Under the pieces are notes generated by a model. That model had not been told where the DNA came from and ran no database searches. It saw nothing but the letters and a program-made list of their open reading frames with translations. DNA of 64,000 nucleotides, from NCBI GenBank assembly GCA_018398805.1, contig JAGFBZ010000936.1:992001-1056000 (forward strand), read 5' to 3'. Made by a program: the position numbers and the translations under genes. The first letter of the stretch is position 1, and every line of letters starts with the position of its first letter. This DNA comes from Hirundichthys speculiger (Eukaryota > Chordata > Actinopteri > Beloniformes > Exocoetidae). Below are positions 1 to 12,870 of this stretch, piece by piece.

Positions 1-2259
1 GAGCCCTCAAGCAAAATAAGGTGTGTGCGTGTGCGCGCGCGCATGTGTGTGTGTATGAATGGACGTGTATTTGACACCATTCAAGAGTGCTTGACTGGGT
101 GGGTGCGTATCCAGGTGAAGAGACAATTACAAATTGCATTGTTTCATTTCAGTTACAAAGATTTTGCCTCAAGAAATAACTCAGTAACTTGCATCTCAGG
201 GTTCTGCTCAGATATATACGTCTACATCAGTGCTGCCATATTGAAATCACTACTAAAAAGTCCGTGTTGACAAAAAAAATGACCAGAAACATACTGAACA
301 TTTGCTGCTTTGATGTAACATGCTGACAGAGACTCTATGTACCCGTCGTCTGGTATTATGCCTCTGAATACTTGTGGCCCCCAGTTCAGTGGAGAGTGCG
401 TCCTCCCTCCTTTGCCACCTTTAGTACCTTGTAGAAAGGTGCAGGTCAAGGAGAATGGCCTGAGGGGGCACTTTGTGCTGTCCAGCCTTATAATGGATAA
501 TTTTATTTATTGCTTGCAACTGCCAGGGTCACCTCTGGCTGTTGCAAGGACGGCCAGAGTCACCTCTACAGCTTTTAGAGCAAAGCTGGCGTGCGGTTAG
601 TTTGTGAAGCAGAGGTGGAAGGATGAAGAGGAGTTCAAATTTTGGCCAAATTTTCCCAAGTGAATTCCTAATTTAATCAATTTCAGCATATTTTTGAAGT
701 TACAGTAAACCCTCACAGTTCACGGTCTCAGGAATCATGGTGTCAGTACATCGCAGAGGTTTCAAAAATATTCATCAAAAAAAAAATATTCGAAAAAAGA
801 TTTAAAAATAAAAAAAAAATTGAAAAAAATTCAAACGCTTGCTTATTTCAGTGATTTAGTGCCGTTTTAAAGTTAACTCAATTCACTGCCATTTACGTCT
901 ATAGACGTCAACTGGGTCTAATATGTGTCACTGGGGTTGCTAGGCAGAGGGTCAAAATACATATCAGAGTTTTGAACATCGTAGTCAGTGTTCCGATCCT
1001 CCAGATGCCATTTTCATGACGCTAATAAAGTTTAAAGAGAAAAAAAAACAAGGGAATGTCGGATGTGAAACTAACTTTACTGCGCCCTGCGGTGGTAACT
1101 CAGTTCACAGCGACAGTAAATACAAATAACCTTTTTCTTGTCAACAGACCCATCTGGTAGCACCTTAAAGCTAAACTTGCCGTTCATAAGATCCTTTTCT
1201 GTCCCCATGTCTGTCCCACACGTTGACTGTAAATACACTTATTGGCCGAGGGTCATATTTACAGAAACGTGTGTGCGTTAATCTCACATTAAAAAAAATA
1301 GTGGCGTTAAACAGAATTTGCGTTGGCGCGTTATTAACTTTGACAGCCCTAAAATAAATACATACTATATGTTTTATGAAACTAAATAAAGAGGAGAATT
1401 CCTGAACACTAGAAAAGTTGCTGGTGCCCTGTGGGGATTACTTTCATTTTATCTACACTCTTCTGCTGCTTCCTACATCAGCCGTATTACACATCCATCA
1501 CTTTGTTTGTTTTTAGTCGTGTTCACTGCTCGTCCCCATAGCTCTGTCTGCCCACCACTTTTCCTCAGACCGAAATATCTCATCATCTATGGATTATTAA
1601 GAGAATATGTTAGGACATTGTCAGCGCCTCCCAGGATCAACTAGAAATATCCCACAATACGTAAAACAAATGGACTTCACATATGCTTCTGCTGCAGAGG
1701 CTAAAATTCTAAAATGGGTCAGGTAAAAGGTTAATAGCTTGCTTTCCATAGCACTTAATTTAAAACAGCCTCACAGAGCTAACAGAAGTATTTATTCTTT
1801 TTTAAGGGTTTTGATGTGGACAACTCACCGTGTAATTACCTGCTCTCTTAGTGAACTAAGTTCACACAGACTCCAAACATGCACTTAATAAATTGCTTGT
1901 ATGTATACAAACTTGGATTTGTCCCTTCTCTATCCTCATACATGGTAGAACATGGGGGCCTTTCTTAGCCTCAAGTTACATGAGCTTAAATATCTTTCTG
2001 GTGCCAGATGAGTTATGGACAGCTGATTCAACGTACTGTAATGAGGTGTAGCAGGAAGGAAACACTGTCCTTCTAAGGCAGAATTGTGTATGTCTCACCG
2101 GTTTTCCTTTTCCTTTTTTTCTCCCTTGCACTTGTGTTTTTTTTCCTCTTTACCTCTTACCATCCCACCCTGCACTCTGTGCAATGTTCTGCTCCGTCTT
2201 TGCACTGCTTTCTCTTCCTCACTCCTTCCTCTCTGCTTTTCACTCTTTCCTTTCTGCAG
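1..2259. other. elmo1 intron (upstream part), no exon seen
   Basis: Non-coding sequence upstream of the first visible elmo1 exon. It begins with a (GT)n/(GC)n tract at about 20-55. Around 704-940 it has stretches that look like worn interspersed repeats (a 'cagtaaaccctcac' segment and a 'cactgccattta...tatagacgtc' segment). A pyrimidine-rich tract at 2100-2259 leads into the splice acceptor. No open frame here looks like a conserved exon. Confidence 0.6.
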
Positions 2260-3225
2260 GAGGTGTTAGAGCTGGCCTTCTCCGTTCTCTATGAGTCAGA
2301 TGAATACTTAAACTTTATTGCTCCTGACAAGCATGAGGTAAGCCAGCAGTTGTTGACGGTCAGACGAAGACATGAGAACTGTGTGTCATTTATAGCACAT
2401 ACACCAGCGTAGAGCTGACAGACTGTACTCCACAAAATAAACATATTTATTTATTGATCCTGTCCTTTTAAATTTTTATCATTTAGCTTGATATTCTGAT
2501 ACGTCCAGACATGTGAGTTGTTTTCATGTCATGAAACTAGTAATGTACTAGCTCCAGACAGCTTGGATGGAATCTTACTTGGACTTATAGCCTTAACCCT
2601 GTCGTGACTCAACTTTGGCTTGTCCCCAAATACTAAAAGAAAAGTGTAAAATAAGATTAGATGATTGACAAAGCTTTCTGAGTCTGGCTAACACACAGGC
2701 TCAGATTTGTTCCAAAGATTATGCATGGCTCACAACTATCTAATGATTCAAGGATAATGCATATTATACTCTGTGCTTAAATAACTTTTCTGAACTACTT
2801 GTTTAAAAACTGACAAGACAAAAGAAGGTGGTATTTTCGATTTCTGCTGAGTCACAGAGTGTACCCAACCATCTTTCCTTTGAGGGTAGCCTTTTTTTAA
2901 TGCCTGAATGTCTCGGTATTACTTTAATGTGCTGTCAGCATCTTCTTTTGTCTTTGGAAACATGCCATGCTCAGTTAAATTTGGAGTCTTTTCATTTGTT
3001 TTCATTGTAAATCTGCTTTTGCAGTACTGTGTGTGGACTGATGGCCTCAACGCCCTCCTGGGGAAGGAGATGACCAGTGATTACACCAAATCTGACATGG
3101 ACACCCTGCTCTCTATGGAGATGAAGCTCCGCCTCTTGGATCTAGAGAACATCCAGATTCCCGAGGCCCCGCCCCCAATACCCAAAGAGCCTAGCAACTA
3201 CGACTTTGTTTACGACTGTAACTAG
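2260..3225 (+). CDS. elmo1: ELMO1, C-terminal two exons (partial gene)
   Basis: Engulfment and cell motility protein, the partner of DOCK-family Rac exchange factors in cytoplasmic actin and phagocytosis signalling. Two coding exons are visible: 2260-2337 (26 codons, acceptor tttctgcag, donor GTAAGC) and 3025-3225, ending in TAG. They join in phase and read the end of the PH domain ([24 protein letters not shown]), then the last helix ([19 protein letters not shown]). The tail has a proline-rich [11 protein letters not shown] motif of the kind that binds the DOCK SH3 domain, and ends NYDFVYDCN. This ending fits ELMO1 better than ELMO2 or ELMO3 as I know them. The remaining exons lie left of the window. 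No frame damage is seen. ELMO paralogue assignment is the main uncertainty. Confidence 0.85.
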
Positions 3226-3605
3226 ACCTGCGACCCCAACAAGCCTGAACCTGAGCAAACTCTGCACCTTCTATATTCACTGGACCAATCCTCCTTTCTG
3301 ATAAACTGGAACAAGAATTAATACATTTCTGGTATATTTAAAAAAAAAATAAAAATAAAAAAACATGAACTGTGATTGAAGGAAGGACTTATTGAACTAT
3401 TTTCTGCTTGATTCTTGTTAGACCTTTTTAAGAGGGAGTGGTGTATATTAAGATCAGCTGTTCCACTTGAGTAGGTTGGGGGGTCAGTGCAGAGTCATCA
3501 GGTTGTCATGGAAATGAGATGCCAGTGACTGTGTTTGACTTGTCGGTTGTCCTGCATCTTCTTCTTTGCTCTCCTTCTATCTCTGACGTTTCAGCATTGG
3601 CTTTC

Positions 3606-3637
<32 letters not shown>

Positions 3638-4690
3638 GCTCAGTCATATGCTGTCATTTTGCTTCAAAAATGTTGTAGTCCAATGCTTAGAAATGTCACC
3701 TTAATTCGCCTTCTGTGTTGTTCCTTGTTAATTTTATTTTTTTGTCCTCCTCAGGGGTGTATTTGGGAGGGATGATGGGTGCAGGGATCAAGATGGTGGT
3801 TCTGTAGTTCAGGAGCAGGGAGAAAGAAAGGGAAGTTTTTTGTTTGCCATCCTCCAGAAGTAAAGGCTGGGTGACACTTTTAGACCAACACTTCTTGAAA
3901 ACAGTCTCTTCTATCTACTCAGTCTTACTTCACATATCCTGAAGACTTCTAATGAGTCAGTCCTTAAATCTAGCCTCTGTATTACAATGAAAAGCCTCTC
4001 TTTTGAATATTTGATGTTATTACCCCACTGACGCTTCCTGCTTATTGTACACGCCTACGCAGTGGCTTTGTCATGATGAACTGTAATAGCACCACCATTG
4101 TGAATCACGCTCTCAAACACACACTCATCCCTCCCTCATTTGAGTCTCTCTTGTTGTAAAGACTGCTGTACACATCATTCCTAAGCAATAGTTGAGCTTT
4201 TGTTTTGTCATTTGTAAGATCATCATTTAGTAATTTTAAAATTGTGAACAGCCAGGTAATTAGTATTTGGTCAAGGGAAGTTGACTTTTTTTGTGTTTAC
4301 CAGACTATATGGCCACAAAAATTGAGAGTTTATGTATTTTTTTTTTTTATTTAAAAGCAGATCATGGTTGTTATTTTTAGTATGAGTTATATATTTTCCC
4401 CTTCCTATTTAATGCCTTCTTATGTTTTTCTTTAGGATTTTTCAAAGCTCCTGAAAACTGCTGTTTACATTAAAGAATGAAAAACTGTACGATGTGCTTC
4501 TCTTCATTCATAAAGAGTTTAATTGATAGATAAATGGTCTGTTTCATTTTCAGATTTCCTCCTTCCAAAGTCTGCTTGCATTTATTTGATTCTATTACCT
4601 AACATGCAGTATTGATCACAGCATTTTACTGCACAGATTAGAGCACATTATCAGAATTAAAGAGACAGGATAGGCTGGTTTAAATCATAT
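3226..4690 (+). other. elmo1 3' UTR and downstream sequence
   Basis: Follows the elmo1 stop codon. An A-rich stretch with AATAAA-type signals lies at about 3340-3360, and an attaaa/aatgaaa cluster near 4470 could be a distal poly(A) site. A pure (CTT)n repeat occupies about 3607-3636. No other gene is visible. The true 3' end cannot be fixed from sequence alone. Confidence 0.5.
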
Positions 4691-5760
4691 CTATCTGACA
4701 GGTTCCAGTTCGCTCATCTTAATTATAATTCTTTTGCACAGAAGAGAGTCTACTAAGGCGTCCCACAGGGTTCAGTGTTACGGCTGATTCTCTTCATGCT
4801 GCCCTTGGGAAATATTATCCAAAAATACAGCAAAATACTGACAGCGAGAGAGATCATGTCTCTCCCATGTTAGCCTCCCTTCATTGGCTTCCCAAAAAAT
4901 TTTGAATGGAATTCGAAATTCTGCTGCTTGCATATTAGGCCATTAACAGTCAAGCTCCTCAGTGTTTACGAGCCTCATGCTCCTAATAGACCTCTGCTTT
5001 CACTGTTCAGGTTTTACTGTAGTACCTAGAATATCTAAAAGTAAGTTTTGGAGGACGGGCCTTCTGGTATCAGACACCTTTACTATGGAACCAGCTACCA
5101 GTTTGGGTTAAGGAGGCTGACACCTTCAGCTGTATTCATAGTTAATTAGGAACACCTCATAACTGTGCTTCATTGTTCCTGTCATTTTTTGCGCTGCCCC
5201 CCCCCCCCCCCCCCCCCCTTTTTTGTTTTTTTTGGTTTTTTTTGTTTTTTTTTGTTTTGTGTACTTGTTTGCCGGCCAGAGTTTACAGAGCTATATCCTG
5301 ACTGGCTGTTCTATCCTCTGACAACTCCCAGCGTTTTCCTCCACCTGTCTATATAGATGTCTCTGGGATATCAACCAAGATGGTGACCTGCAGTTTGACC
5401 CTCTGACCACCTCAGTGTTGCTGCCTACATCTGTTTATATAGTCATCTCTGTAGTTCATGTACTGACAATGTACCAGTTATAATATAAGTACATGGAATT
5501 CTTAGTGCTTCAGCTAATGGATAATTATTATTAATAAATATTGCCAATATATTTGTGCCTCTCCTCTCTCTGTCATCCATCTTCTCTGTCTTGTTTCCCT
5601 CCTCTTCTCTCCCTTTATTCAGCTGGCCTTCAGCAGGAAGGCCCCACCCCTTTATGAGCCAGATCCTATTCAAGGTTTCTTCTCTTAAAATTGAGTTTTT
5701 CCTTGCCACTGTTTGGCTTAAAGGTTTTTTCTCTCGCTAGGGGAGTTTTTTTTTTTTTAA
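4690..5760 (+). mobile_element. Degenerate L2-like LINE 3' fragment
   Basis: A decayed non-LTR retrotransposon piece. Around 4755-4815 it reads GVPQGSVL followed by ILFMLPLGN, the reverse-transcriptase block common to fish L2/Rex-type LINEs. From 4855 it reads RDHVSPMLASLHWLP, and at about 5090 LWNQLPVWVKEAD, the usual C-terminal block of the same proteins. From 5630 to 5745 the 'ccccacccctttatgagcc...ggtttcttct...gagtttttccttgcc' segment matches the 3' end I associate with fish L2 elements. Stops and frameshifts show it is dead. A 22-base poly-C run (5197-5218) interrupts it. Family naming is from memory. Confidence 0.7.
5197..5218. repeat. Poly-C homopolymer (22 bases)
   Basis: An uninterrupted run of C, followed at once by T-rich sequence with G interruptions. 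It lies inside the degenerate LINE fragment. Confidence 0.95.
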
Positions 5761-5968
5761 CTTGCCATTGTCTCTTTTTTTTTTTGTCTTTAATTAAGAC
5801 AAAATTAAGAATAAATTAGGAATTAACAATTTTAGGGTGTTTTCAGGGTGTTTTAATTCAACTGATGGAGGAACTTCTAAAATCATGCCTGACAATTTAT
5901 TTTTGTTTGGTGGGGTGCTGCGCAACTCTGGTTGGTGACTCTCTGTGTTTCTTATGTTATGTTATGAC

Positions 5969-5969
<1 letters not shown>

Positions 5970-6016
<47 letters not shown>
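5970..6016. repeat. Poly-C homopolymer (47 bases)
   Basis: An uninterrupted run of 47 C residues preceded by gttatgaca and followed by attctatt. The opposite strand is a poly-G tract able to form G-quadruplexes. The open frame across it (a run of prolines) is an artefact. Confidence 0.97.
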
Positions 6017-9000
6017 ATTCTATTAACCCCTAAGGACACTCTCTCCCCCCAATCCGAAAGGGTCTGGAAACTTGGTTTTCCAGAGAACCCTATAGAAATT
6101 GCTAAACCCAAGATGAGTCGTTTTCCAGAGAATAAAAACCAGCCTCTGAAGAAACTAGAAACATTAAATAAAACAATGGGAAGTAATGTGTTTTTCTTTT
6201 GTTATAAATTACTGACTTTTCCCTGAAGTTCATATGTGGCACAAAACATCATAATGGTCAAGTCTGACCTGTTAACATCGGTCTATATACAACAGATGTG
6301 AAAATAGCCATTTTGGGTCATTCTGGCACATTTACATTCTATGTTTATTAATGTACACTGTCCATGTCAAATAAACCATAAATAAATAAATAAAAATAAA
6401 CAAGTCAATTAAATTATTTCTTTTTTTTTTTTTTACATGTTGAAGTGGACAGCAAATGGGGTTTGAATACTTTGGTTAACGTCTTGATGCATTTAAAAGG
6501 AGCTGTATTTACATTTAAACTTTACTATTCAATGGCAAAACTATTATTATTATGATGAATGATTAGTGTTTTAAGACCAAGAACAAGCCTTCGTTTTAAA
6601 TTTAATTATTTGTTTCAGTTTGCCTTTCTCTTTCTGAGTGCCTTTGGTTTTGGTTACTGGGTTTTTCAATTACATACCTGGCTGTGTCCCAGGATATTTC
6701 GTTCCCTCCACACAGGTCGTAGCACTTCCTTACTCTTTAGTGTGTGACTCTTATTTCCTGCTTGACGGCTCTATCTACCACCCAGCCTTGAAACTGCCAC
6801 TGACTCCACCTTCAGGGGAGGATTGTTCACTCACTAATGGATGCTGATGAGCTCAACGTTCATCACAAATGTAAGTCAGTGCCCAACAGCATCTGTCTGA
6901 TGCAAAGTAAACCCTCTTTCTCATCTTCCACTGAGTGTTTGATCCAGTCACACTAAAATGGGTCTATTCCTGGGTCAGGAAGCTGTGTTGTGCTCTGGGC
7001 TGAGCAGGGTCAATCTGTGGAGTAAATTACTTCTTTGAGGTGCTGGCCCTAATGAAAAAAGATTGCAGCTGGAGTGGAGATACTGCTGTTATTTACTGAA
7101 GTGTTGTGTTGCTTTGTTTATAATTCTCATCCATATTCATAAGTAAATTGGAAGTATATTACTTTTTCAAGACAACTTAGCAAAGCTTCAGTGCAAGGGC
7201 AAAACGACTCATCTGTGGTCCTGTTATTCTGCTCCTCTGAGGTATTTATTGCTATGCATGTGTGGGTTTTTTTTTTTTTTCTTTCTGGGGTACAGGTGTG
7301 TTATCCACGCTCATTCGCCCGTGAAAGACTGTGTAGAAAAGAACTTGGCAACTTCTTCCAGTCCTCGAATAGAGTTCGTGACCCACCCCAGCAGGATGCA
7401 GCTCCTATCTTCAGTCAGTGTAAAATGGTAATTAAATCAAATTAAGGCTGGATCTAATTACATGGGTGCGTAAGCCATGCAGGCACGTTACCTAAGCATC
7501 CAGTCTCATCCGGCTTTCTCACCCATTAGAAACAACTTGATACTGTTTTAGGATCCATTCAGACAGAATGGTTACACTTAAATCAATTGACAATGAGGTC
7601 TGGAGATCATCTGTAGCAAAATCTCTGAGAATACATGGCATGTACATGTGTACATGGCACAGCTGAGCTTTTATGGTCAGTTTTTCCTTTTTTAATTTGA
7701 CTGAGACTTCATATTAGCGTTGCAGAGGATGTGCCAACTCTACCTGGGTCTACACCTCACCAAATATCATTTGTCATATTTCCTGAGCTAAATCGTGAAC
7801 CTCATCCTGGGTGGAATAAGTGATGTGTTGGTTGTTGCTGTTCTGCTTCTATTTCCAACGTTGTAACAGTAATGAGGCCAGAAAGATCAGGACCTTCAGA
7901 GATTTTATCCTGAATTGACAAAGTGTCTTCAGATTAGGACAGAATCAAGGGTGAAAACAATCAAAAGCTAATTTATAATCTTTTTATAATCAAATAAGAT
8001 GCCAAAGTTCAGTCTCTCCCTGAGGGTGTTACTGACAAGATGTCACCTCTTTTTAGTAAATAACATATCCAATGGTCCTAAAATAACAGCCTTTTTATGA
8101 GTACAAATGAATTAAGTACTACAGTAATGCATGTCTTGAAATGCTAACATGTCATACATACAATAAAAGTTCATTATGCTTCTCTAACCTAAATGAAATG
8201 CAAAATCGTTAAATCATTTCCATCTACTGTTGTTGATGGTAGGTTAAATTTTCTTTCTATTCATTATAAAATGTGAGCAGTGAACAAACACTAATATCTC
8301 CACATCTGGATTGAAACCAATCAGGAAATAGGTTTTGTTGCAGTTCCCCCAACTGACCACTAGGTGCTGGTTCCAAAACAGAGCAAATCAAAATTGTCCT
8401 CTATGTTAAAATGCCCAACTTTACAGCGGAAATAAACATACTTAGAAAGCCTGGCACAAAAAAATATTTTGGTCTCGATAGTTAGATTATTATTATTATT
8501 TGTCCAGTAATTTTACAGTATGTGGTCGTGAATTACATTGAGGTACCAGTGGAGAGATTTGGTTCAGAAAGCAGAAGAAAATGAAAAGGAATTTTAATGG
8601 TTTTTCCCTATAGTAGTCTTTTTTGTCCTACATCAGATAAAATTATAGAATCGATATAATTAATGGCGGCCAACCAATCAAGCCTTTTAGTTTAGAGGAA
8701 AATGCTCAGTATTATTTCTCCTCCATCTGCAGCTCCTGGGATCACAGCCCAGGATTATCATGGTGAAATTATTACATTAACCCACACCAAGTGAGAAACT
8801 GTGACTTTAAAGAATGACTGCAACTTTAAAATTGATATCTACATACACCCCAACAGTTGCTTCATCTCAGAAATCCCTGTGGTGAATCTGATTGTGTTAT
8901 CTTCTGTCATGGTGGCATGGTGATAAATTAAAAATCATCTTCACAAAATGCTCTCAGAAATTGCAAGTCTTGCACAGGCGCAATAACTTTAACTAAAGTC

Positions 9001-11830
9001 TAAGTTACAAGAAATGTAGTCTACCAAAGTGAATTCTACAGGCCTACTGCTTGGTATAAGGTGTTCATCCAGTTTTTTGTTAATACTTCTCCACTTTCTA
9101 TATATTATCTTATAAGTTTGTTCTGTAGCACACCACAATCCACTGCACAACACCCCTCACACTTCATATCTCAGCATACACCACACCCTCACTGTCGTGT
9201 CTCTTTAACTGTCTTCTCTTTAAATGTCTCACTGCTGGTGTTTTTTTAGCCCTCTATGACGGAATCAGGAGTTAAGACATTAATAGAGATATTAGAATTT
9301 ATTGCCAGAGAGAACTGGTGAAGGACACATTCACCCTTCACAATTAGTACAAAAAGTCTGCTACGAGATTAAATTGCATATACACATTAGATGATTTTTG
9401 CCAGATGATGGCACTAACCATGAATATAAATGCAGACACAAAAAATTTTTTTTTTTTTTAATCTGACCAATCAAATGTCCACGTGTCATTTGACGTCGTT
9501 TGGTTGATAGTTAGCCATTGGTTCAAATGTTGGCTGACACAGGTAGGCATTGCTGTTATGATTTTAGCAACTTAGCGATTGACAATATAGTGACTTTCTA
9601 AGCTGTGAATAAAACCAGGAACAAAAATAGATCATGGTCATATTATAAAAAGAATGTTTCCTTGTGCTTGTGTGGGTTGCACTCGCAGACCACAGAGCTG
9701 TTGGCCGAGAGCTCACTCGGCTCCGAACCGGAAGCGCTTTCAGCCGAGTCGGGCAACAGCCCCTCAAATGACCCGGCAGCACCGCTGTGGTAACTGAGCC
9801 CAACAACTCATGGTAAATCCTTCCAGAACTCTTAGAAACGTAACGACACAGGGTCCTGGCCGCTCCCTCCGTGGCAAAGCCTATGATGAAACCGGGGCTT
9901 TTGCTTCCGGAGGCACCATAATATACATCCACAGCTGTCAACAGTCTATGAGTTCAACTGATTTTGAACGCATGTGCACAGTTTGAGGAAACGATGGGGA
10001 TCAATCCACCGACCTTCCAGTTGGAGAACAACCGACTCTGCTCACTGACAATCTTGTCCATATATATTCACATTTGACTCCAAAGATGCAGCAGAACGTC
10101 ATAAAAAATGTTACTTATAATTTTGAAGTTCCTTTTTTTTTTTTTAACCCATACAGTAAAAGCAGTAACACCAACAACATATTAAAAGCTCAGCAAAAAA
10201 AATGTGAGCTTTTAACTATTTCACTTCTTTTTAATTTATGTCCTGATATAAAAGGGGGGAAACTTCAGCAAGTCAGTGAACACAGAAGTGTTTGTCTGTA
10301 GACTGCTTATGTACTCTGCCACCAGCCTTCAGATGTGAGGCCAGTGAGGAAGCGTCTTAAACTGTAAAACCACAAATAGCAGATTCAACTGGCTCCAGAA
10401 AAATCATTCAAAACATCAATTCTTTCAAAACTCAAGTTTACTGAGTAAGATATCATTGTGCCATTAGCTGGGTTCTCCTCAGCAGTGTGTTGGGATTTCT
10501 TTCTGCCAGCTCCACCATCTTGTCCAAATATATTTCCATCTTGTTCCAAAAGATGTTGGAGTCCAGTGTCAAACGTAATACTCCCAAACCACCATTCACA
10601 AACCAATGCGTTGCTTCACAGTGACTATACACACATAAATTACTGTCATATGTGAGGCGTAGGCATATAACCTAATTTTAGATAGATATTTATTTGATAT
10701 TAGTATTTTTTTTTTTTTTTAATACTTCAAATGTTCTACCTAATTTATAGCAGTGTAATATGTAATTCTGGTAATATGCACAAATACCAGAGCTGGATAG
10801 TCCAGCATTCATCTGCCTTCTCCACCTGTAACTCATACATTTTAATCAGTTTACTCCAGCATTTTCCTTTTTGATATCCACTTTATGTCACTGAATCGTC
10901 TTCATCTCTTTGCTGTTTCATATTTTTATTCTATCTTATTTTGATGAAAAGCAGTCCAAGCAGGTTGGCATGGCATGAACAAGGCCAAAAGTTGATACTT
11001 CTGGATACTGCATGACGAATGGGTGGTATGCTGTATAAAGGAAGCGATAAGGAAGAGGCTTTCTTTAAAGTGAAAGCTAACAAAGAAAATTGCTCAGTTT
11101 TTCTTCTGACAAGTTTGCTACTGAGATTAAAAAGTCAACAGCTTGATTGTGTCTTGCTTTTATACAAAAGAGGGAAATGAAAGGAGTGTGATTATCTACT
11201 GAAGAACGTCTGTGTGATGCACCAATTATATTTGAGGTCCTCACTGCCATCCGCTAAAACTGCAAACTGAAGTGAACACCAACTGCTTCTTTTCCCAAGA
11301 GACAACTGGCACCAAACACCACAGAGTTAAAAATGCCCCTCATCAACATCACACAGCCTCTCTTTCACTCTATGCTTGTGTTAAAGGTGTTTTATTAAGT
11401 AATTAAGACTTCATCTCATTGTGTGAAGGATACTGATTAAGGAACAGACTCCCACTGGACCAGATTTTCTTGCTTCATGGTGTAGGATTGAAATAAGACT
11501 AAAACAAGCTAAAACTAGCACCTTTTGTCTATATTTACCACTGCAGAACCTGCCAGCGCCTTCATGCGTAGGACGACAGCAGGCACAGTGCTTCAGCGAG
11601 AAAAGATTGTCAAGAACATTCACGGCAACAACCAAGGAAAAGGTTGAAGACTGCTGTCTCAGATAAAACTTTCAGCTCTTTAGGTTAAAACCCGAAAGAA
11701 AAGGTAATTAAAAAGAAGAACTGAGGCAGCAAGAGCTTTGAAATCCTTTTTAAAATCTCTTTAAAGTTTACTTTTCTTTCTTTTTACCTGCATAGTAAAG
11801 TGATCAACTTATAGTGCTTTAATACTTTAT
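6017..11830. other. Intergenic region between elmo1 and pex1
   Basis: No conserved exon was recognised. The region is AT-rich with short homopolymers. About 8500-8700 and 9450-9610 contain diverged repeat sequence that recurs elsewhere in the window (see 43310-43460 and 29866-29990). A 125-codon open frame on the minus strand (9564-9941) has no family resemblance I can name and overlaps repeat sequence, so I do not call it a gene. Confidence 0.55.
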
Positions 11831-12035
11831 TAATTTAATAATTACTGGTTTTGCACACTGTTTTTGTCTACTTACTTTTTATTTAGTGTCTTGTTTTGCA
11901 CACTGTTTTTTGTCTATTTATTGCCTATTTAATGTCTATTTAATGTCCTGTCTATTTATGTATATTTTTGTATCTGCTGCAACAAGCCAATTTCCCCTCG
12001 GGGATTATTAAAGTATTTTCAATTTTCAATTTTTT
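11830..12035 (+). mobile_element. LINE/SINE 3'-tail remnant
   Basis: Reads 'ttttgcacactgttttt' twice, then 'caagccaatttcccc', 'ggggattattaaagta' and an imperfect ttttcaatt tail. This is the usual end of fish non-LTR elements, in which a 'ttcccc...gggattaataaagta' motif precedes a simple tail. Only the 3' end is recognisable. Confidence 0.5.
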
Positions 12036-12469
12036 TTTTCAATAATGTTAAAATGTTAGAGTTTTTGAAAAGAAAAATAAACTGACTTTACAGACATATA
12101 GAAAAAAAAGGCAAGTTTTGATCTACCAACATTTCCTGACTTCCAGAATTAAACTCTGCAACCATACCATTATGCTTTGTGATCTGCTATCTTTGTTTTT
12201 GTCCATACCTTTGTTTTTAAATTATATCTCATTTGATAAATCAATGGAACAGAGACTATTCTAAGAGTGATGTGTTATTTAAAGGGGCATATAAAAACAC
12301 TGATTGTACCACAACTAAAAAGAAATTAAGATTAAAAACACCAGCAATGAAGAAAGCTGAATATTATCACAGATATGATTACTTTTGATGTTTAATCATG
12401 CAAATTGTGTTATGTAATTAAATATGCAAAGATTTAAATAAAGCGATATAGACAACATGTAGTGGGTGA

Positions 12470-12870
12470 CATATCAGAGTTCAAAAGAGAATAAATTGTT
12501 GGTGCACGTCTTGCTGGTGCATCTGTGACAAAGACAGCAAGTCTTTATGACGGTATCCAGGGTGTCAGCAGACCACCAAGAAGGACGAACCACATCCAAC
12601 AGGATTAACTGTGGACCCAAGAGGAAGCTGTCTGAAAGGAATGTTCAGGTGATAAGCTGGATTGTATCCAAAACACATAAAACTACAGCTGCCCAAATCA
12701 CTGCAGAATTAAATGTGCACCTCAACTCCCCTGATTCCACCAGAACTGTCCGTCAGGAAGCTCCACAGGGTCAATATACACGGCCGGGCTGCTACAGCCA
12801 AACCTTTGGTCACCTGTTCCAATGCCAAACGTCGGGTTTTTCTGTGTTTCGTTTCTTTTTTTCCACAGAG
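12470..12870 (+). pseudogene. Tc1-like transposase N-terminal fragment, degenerate
   Basis: Part of a Tc1/mariner transposase helix-turn-helix region. Readable pieces are GARLAGASVTKTASL followed by GVSRPPRRT (about 12500-12585), then in another frame RKLSERNVQVISWIVSK, KTTAAQITAELN and HLNSPDSTRTVR (12622-12760). A further shift brings GRAATAKP near 12783-12810. The catalytic DDE half was not found. Frame changes show it is dead. The nearest gene is pex1, whose 3' end lies about 1.5 kb to the right. Confidence 0.75.

Noticed and set aside
9564..9941. 125-codon minus-strand frame between elmo1 and pex1
   Set aside because: No recognisable domain, no supporting splice signals, and overlap with sequence that recurs elsewhere as repeat.
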